A DNA stretch of 64,000 nt from Dyella sp. GSA-30. Lineage in GTDB: Bacteria; Pseudomonadota; Gammaproteobacteria; Xanthomonadales; Rhodanobacteraceae. The notes beneath the pieces were generated by a model, which saw only the letters and a list, made by a program, of their open reading frames with translations, was not told the origin of the DNA and made no database searches. Positions within the stretch are counted from its first letter, which is position 1, and each line of letters begins with the position of its first letter. The stretch spans positions 5,185,524 through 5,249,523 of the forward strand of contig NZ_AP027042.1 of the NCBI RefSeq assembly GCF_027924605.1, in the 5' to 3' direction. The translations under genes were made by a program, and so were the position numbers. Shown here piece by piece: positions 62,268 through 64,000 of this stretch.

Positions 62268-64000
62268 ATGACGATCTACAAGGCCCCGCTCGACGATCTG
62301 CGTTTTGCCCTTTATGACGTACTCGGCGCCGAGCAGAAGCTGACGGCTTTGCAGGGCGGCGACGGCCATACCCGCGATCTGCTCGATGCCGTGCTCGAAG
62401 AAGCCGGCCGTCTGAGCGAACAGGTGCTGGCGCCGACCAACGGCCCGGGCGACGAAGAAGGCTGTCGCTACGACAAGGCGACCCAGACCGTCACCACGCC
62501 CAAGGGCTTCAAGGAGGCATTCCGCGCCTTCTCCGACGGCGGCTGGGCCGGCCTGACCCAGGCCGAGGAATTTGGCGGCCAGGCATTGCCCAATGCGCTG
62601 GGCACCGCGACGATGGAAATCTTCCAGGCCGGTAACCTCGCATGGAGCCTGTATCCGCTGCTGTCCGAAGGCGCCTGCCACGCGCTGGAAATCCACGGCA
62701 CCGATGCGCAGAAAGACGAATATCTCAAGCCGATCGTCGAAGGCCGCTGGACTGGCACCATGTGCCTGACCGAACCGCAGGCCGGCTCGGACCTGGGCCT
62801 GCTCAAGACCCGCGCGGAGCCCGGCGAGAATGGCAGCTATCGCATCAGCGGCACCAAGATCTTCATCAGCGCTGGCGAACACGACCTGGCCGAGAACATC
62901 ATCCATCTCGTGCTGGCCCGTCTGCCCGACGCGCCGGCCGGCAGCCGTGGCATTTCGATGTTCATCGTGCCGAAGTTCAAGGTGAACGGCGACGGCTCGC
63001 TGGGCGCTCGCAACGCGGTCGCCGCCGGTGCGATCGAGCACAAGATGGGCATCCGCGGTTCGGCCACCTGCGTGATGAATTTCGACGGCGCCGAAGGCTT
63101 TTTGATCGGCCAGCCGCACAAGGGCCTGGCGGCCATGTTCACCATGATGAACGCAGCGCGCCTGTCGGTAGGTGTGCAAGGCTTGGCGCTGGCCGAGCGC
63201 GCGCTGCAGAACAGCCTCAACTATGCGCGCGAGCGTTTGCAGTCGCGTGCGCTGTCGGGTCCGAAATTCCCCGACAAGCCGGCCGACAACCTGCTGGTGC
63301 AGCCGGACGTGCGCCGCATGCTGCTGACCCAGCGCGCCATCGTCGAGGGCTCGCGTGCCCTGCTGCTCTACACCGCCCTGCAGACCGATATCGAAGGGCG
63401 CGCCAACGACGAAGCCGAGCGCAACAAGGCCAGCGAGCTGGTGGCGTTCCTGATCCCGATCGCCAAGGGCATGGTCACCGAGCTGGCGCAGGAAAGCACC
63501 AAGGAAGCGCTGCAGATCTACGGCGGCCACGGCTACATCGCCGAGAATGGCGTGGAGCAGTTCGTACGCGACGCGCGCATCATCACGCTGTACGAAGGCA
63601 CCACCGGCATCCAGGCGGCTGATCTGCTCGGCCGCAAGATTCTTCAGCTGCAGGGCGCCGGCTTCAAGCACTTCCTCGGCGAGATCGCCGGTTTCTGCCA
63701 GCAGCATGCCGGCAACGAGTCGATCCGTCCGCTGATCGGCCAGCTCTCGGTCATAGCCAAGGAATGGGGCGAGATGACGCTCAAGCTCGCCCAGCGCGTG
63801 CAGGGGAACCCGGAAGAGCTCGGTGCCGCCGCCGTCGATTACCTGTACTACTCCGGCTATGCGTCGCTTGCCTACATGTGGGCACGCAGCGCGGCAGCAG
63901 CGGGCAGCCTGTCGGCAGCCAGCAAGCAGGCCAAGCTGGATACGGCGAACTTCTATTTCAGCCGCATCCTGCCGCGTTGCCTGACGCACAAGGCTGCGAT
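62268..64000 (+). CDS. Acyl-CoA dehydrogenase of the long (DmdC/FadE5-like) type, 3' end cut by the window
   Basis: 577 codons are visible and the frame is open at the window edge. The flavin enzyme introduces a double bond into acyl-CoA at the start of beta-oxidation. Motifs: CLTEPQAGSDLG and ISGTKIFISAGEHDLAENI in the middle, GGHGYIAENGVEQFVRDARI, and the catalytic base Glu443 in LYEGTTGIQAADLLGRK. An extra C-terminal domain from about residue 460 is that of the DmdC/FadE5 group. It begins 45 bases after a lipoprotein gene and shares the PsrA-like site. Confidence 0.92.
   Translation, partial: MTIYKAPLDDLRFALYDVLGAEQKLTALQGGDGHTRDLLDAVLEEAGRLSEQVLAPTNGPGDEEGCRYDKATQTVTTPKGFKEAFRAFSDGGWAGLTQAEEFGGQALPNALGTATMEIFQAGNLAWSLYPLLSEGACHALEIHGTDAQKDEYLKPIVEGRWTGTMCLTEPQAGSDLGLLKTRAEPGENGSYRISGTKIFISAGEHDLAENIIHLVLARLPDAPAGSRGISMFIVPKFKVNGDGSLGARNAVAAGAIEHKMGIRGSATCVMNFDGAEGFLIGQPHKGLAAMFTMMNAARLSVGVQGLALAERALQNSLNYARERLQSRALSGPKFPDKPADNLLVQPDVRRMLLTQRAIVEGSRALLLYTALQTDIEGRANDEAERNKASELVAFLIPIAKGMVTELAQESTKEALQIYGGHGYIAENGVEQFVRDARIITLYEGTTGIQAADLLGRKILQLQGAGFKHFLGEIAGFCQQHAGNESIRPLIGQLSVIAKEWGEMTLKLAQRVQGNPEELGAAAVDYLYYSGYASLAYMWARSAAAAGSLSAASKQAKLDTANFYFSRILPRCLTHKAA

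Noticed and set aside
62187-63989. A 600-codon open frame on the minus strand
   Set aside because: It lies opposite the acyl-CoA dehydrogenase gene, whose motifs and active site are clear. The antisense product is rich in His, Gln and Arg, as expected for a shadow.
1-64000. tRNA, rRNA, CRISPR arrays and riboswitches
   Set aside because: None was recognised by eye. No regular spacer-repeat series and no cloverleaf or rRNA sequence was seen. A covariance-model search would be needed to exclude small RNAs.

Overview
The window is a GC-rich chromosomal segment from a gammaproteobacterium of the order Xanthomonadales, most likely Rhodanobacteraceae (Dyella, Luteibacter, Frateuria or Rhodanobacter type). 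The assignment rests on gene content: a fused aspartokinase/diaminopimelate decarboxylase, the MurD2-MurL route to D-glutamate in peptidoglycan, a GH17-GT2 glucan synthase, a RDD/SpoIIM/DUF4129/DUF4350/MoxR/DUF58 operon, and recurrent palindromic intergenic repeats. No rRNA, tRNA, CRISPR array, prophage or transposase was seen. Nearly all genes are housekeeping or envelope genes.

Layout. 1-2.2 kb: end of HPr (ptsH) and enzyme I (ptsI). 2.2-5.5 kb: a TetR regulator divergent from an NTF2-like protein across two tandem operator palindromes, then a YeiE-like LysR regulator divergent from a YeiH-type transporter. 5.5-21.7 kb: a long run of minus-strand genes, hrpA, relA, a membrane TPR protein, an atypical SDR, mrcB (PBP1b), a TPR lipoprotein, a YoaA-type helicase, creD and tsaB. 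21.7-30.8 kb: plus-strand dps with an OxyR-like site, the GH17-GT2 synthase, and tamA-tamB. 31-35.9 kb: an M13 and an M3-like peptidase, convergent on a strong terminator, and an AraC regulator. 35.9-43.0 kb: minus-strand murD2, murL, lysAC and class I fumarase. These genes feed peptidoglycan (D-Glu, meso-DAP) and the TCA cycle. 43.1-48.2 kb: a small outer-membrane barrel protein, an APC permease, and an IorAB-like molybdenum hydroxylase pair. 48.2-53.5 kb: two paralogous membrane-anchored proline-rich proteins and an EF-G2-type GTPase. 53.5-54.2 kb: a repeat-filled intergenic island. 54.2-60.9 kb: the six-gene MoxR operon. 61-64 kb: a SET-domain protein, an LEA2-like lipoprotein, and a truncated acyl-CoA dehydrogenase downstream of a PsrA-like operator.

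The two most unusual regions are the following. First, the IorAB-like pair at 45.3-48.2 kb: the small subunit has no ligands for the plant-type [2Fe-2S] cluster, and the large subunit has Phe where the xanthine-oxidase family has its catalytic Glu. Second, the two adjacent proline-rich single-pass proteins at 48.2-51.1 kb: they look TonB-like at the N-terminus but share a four-cysteine C-terminal domain I do not recognise. Long overlapping reading frames opposite real genes were treated as high-GC shadows and left out.
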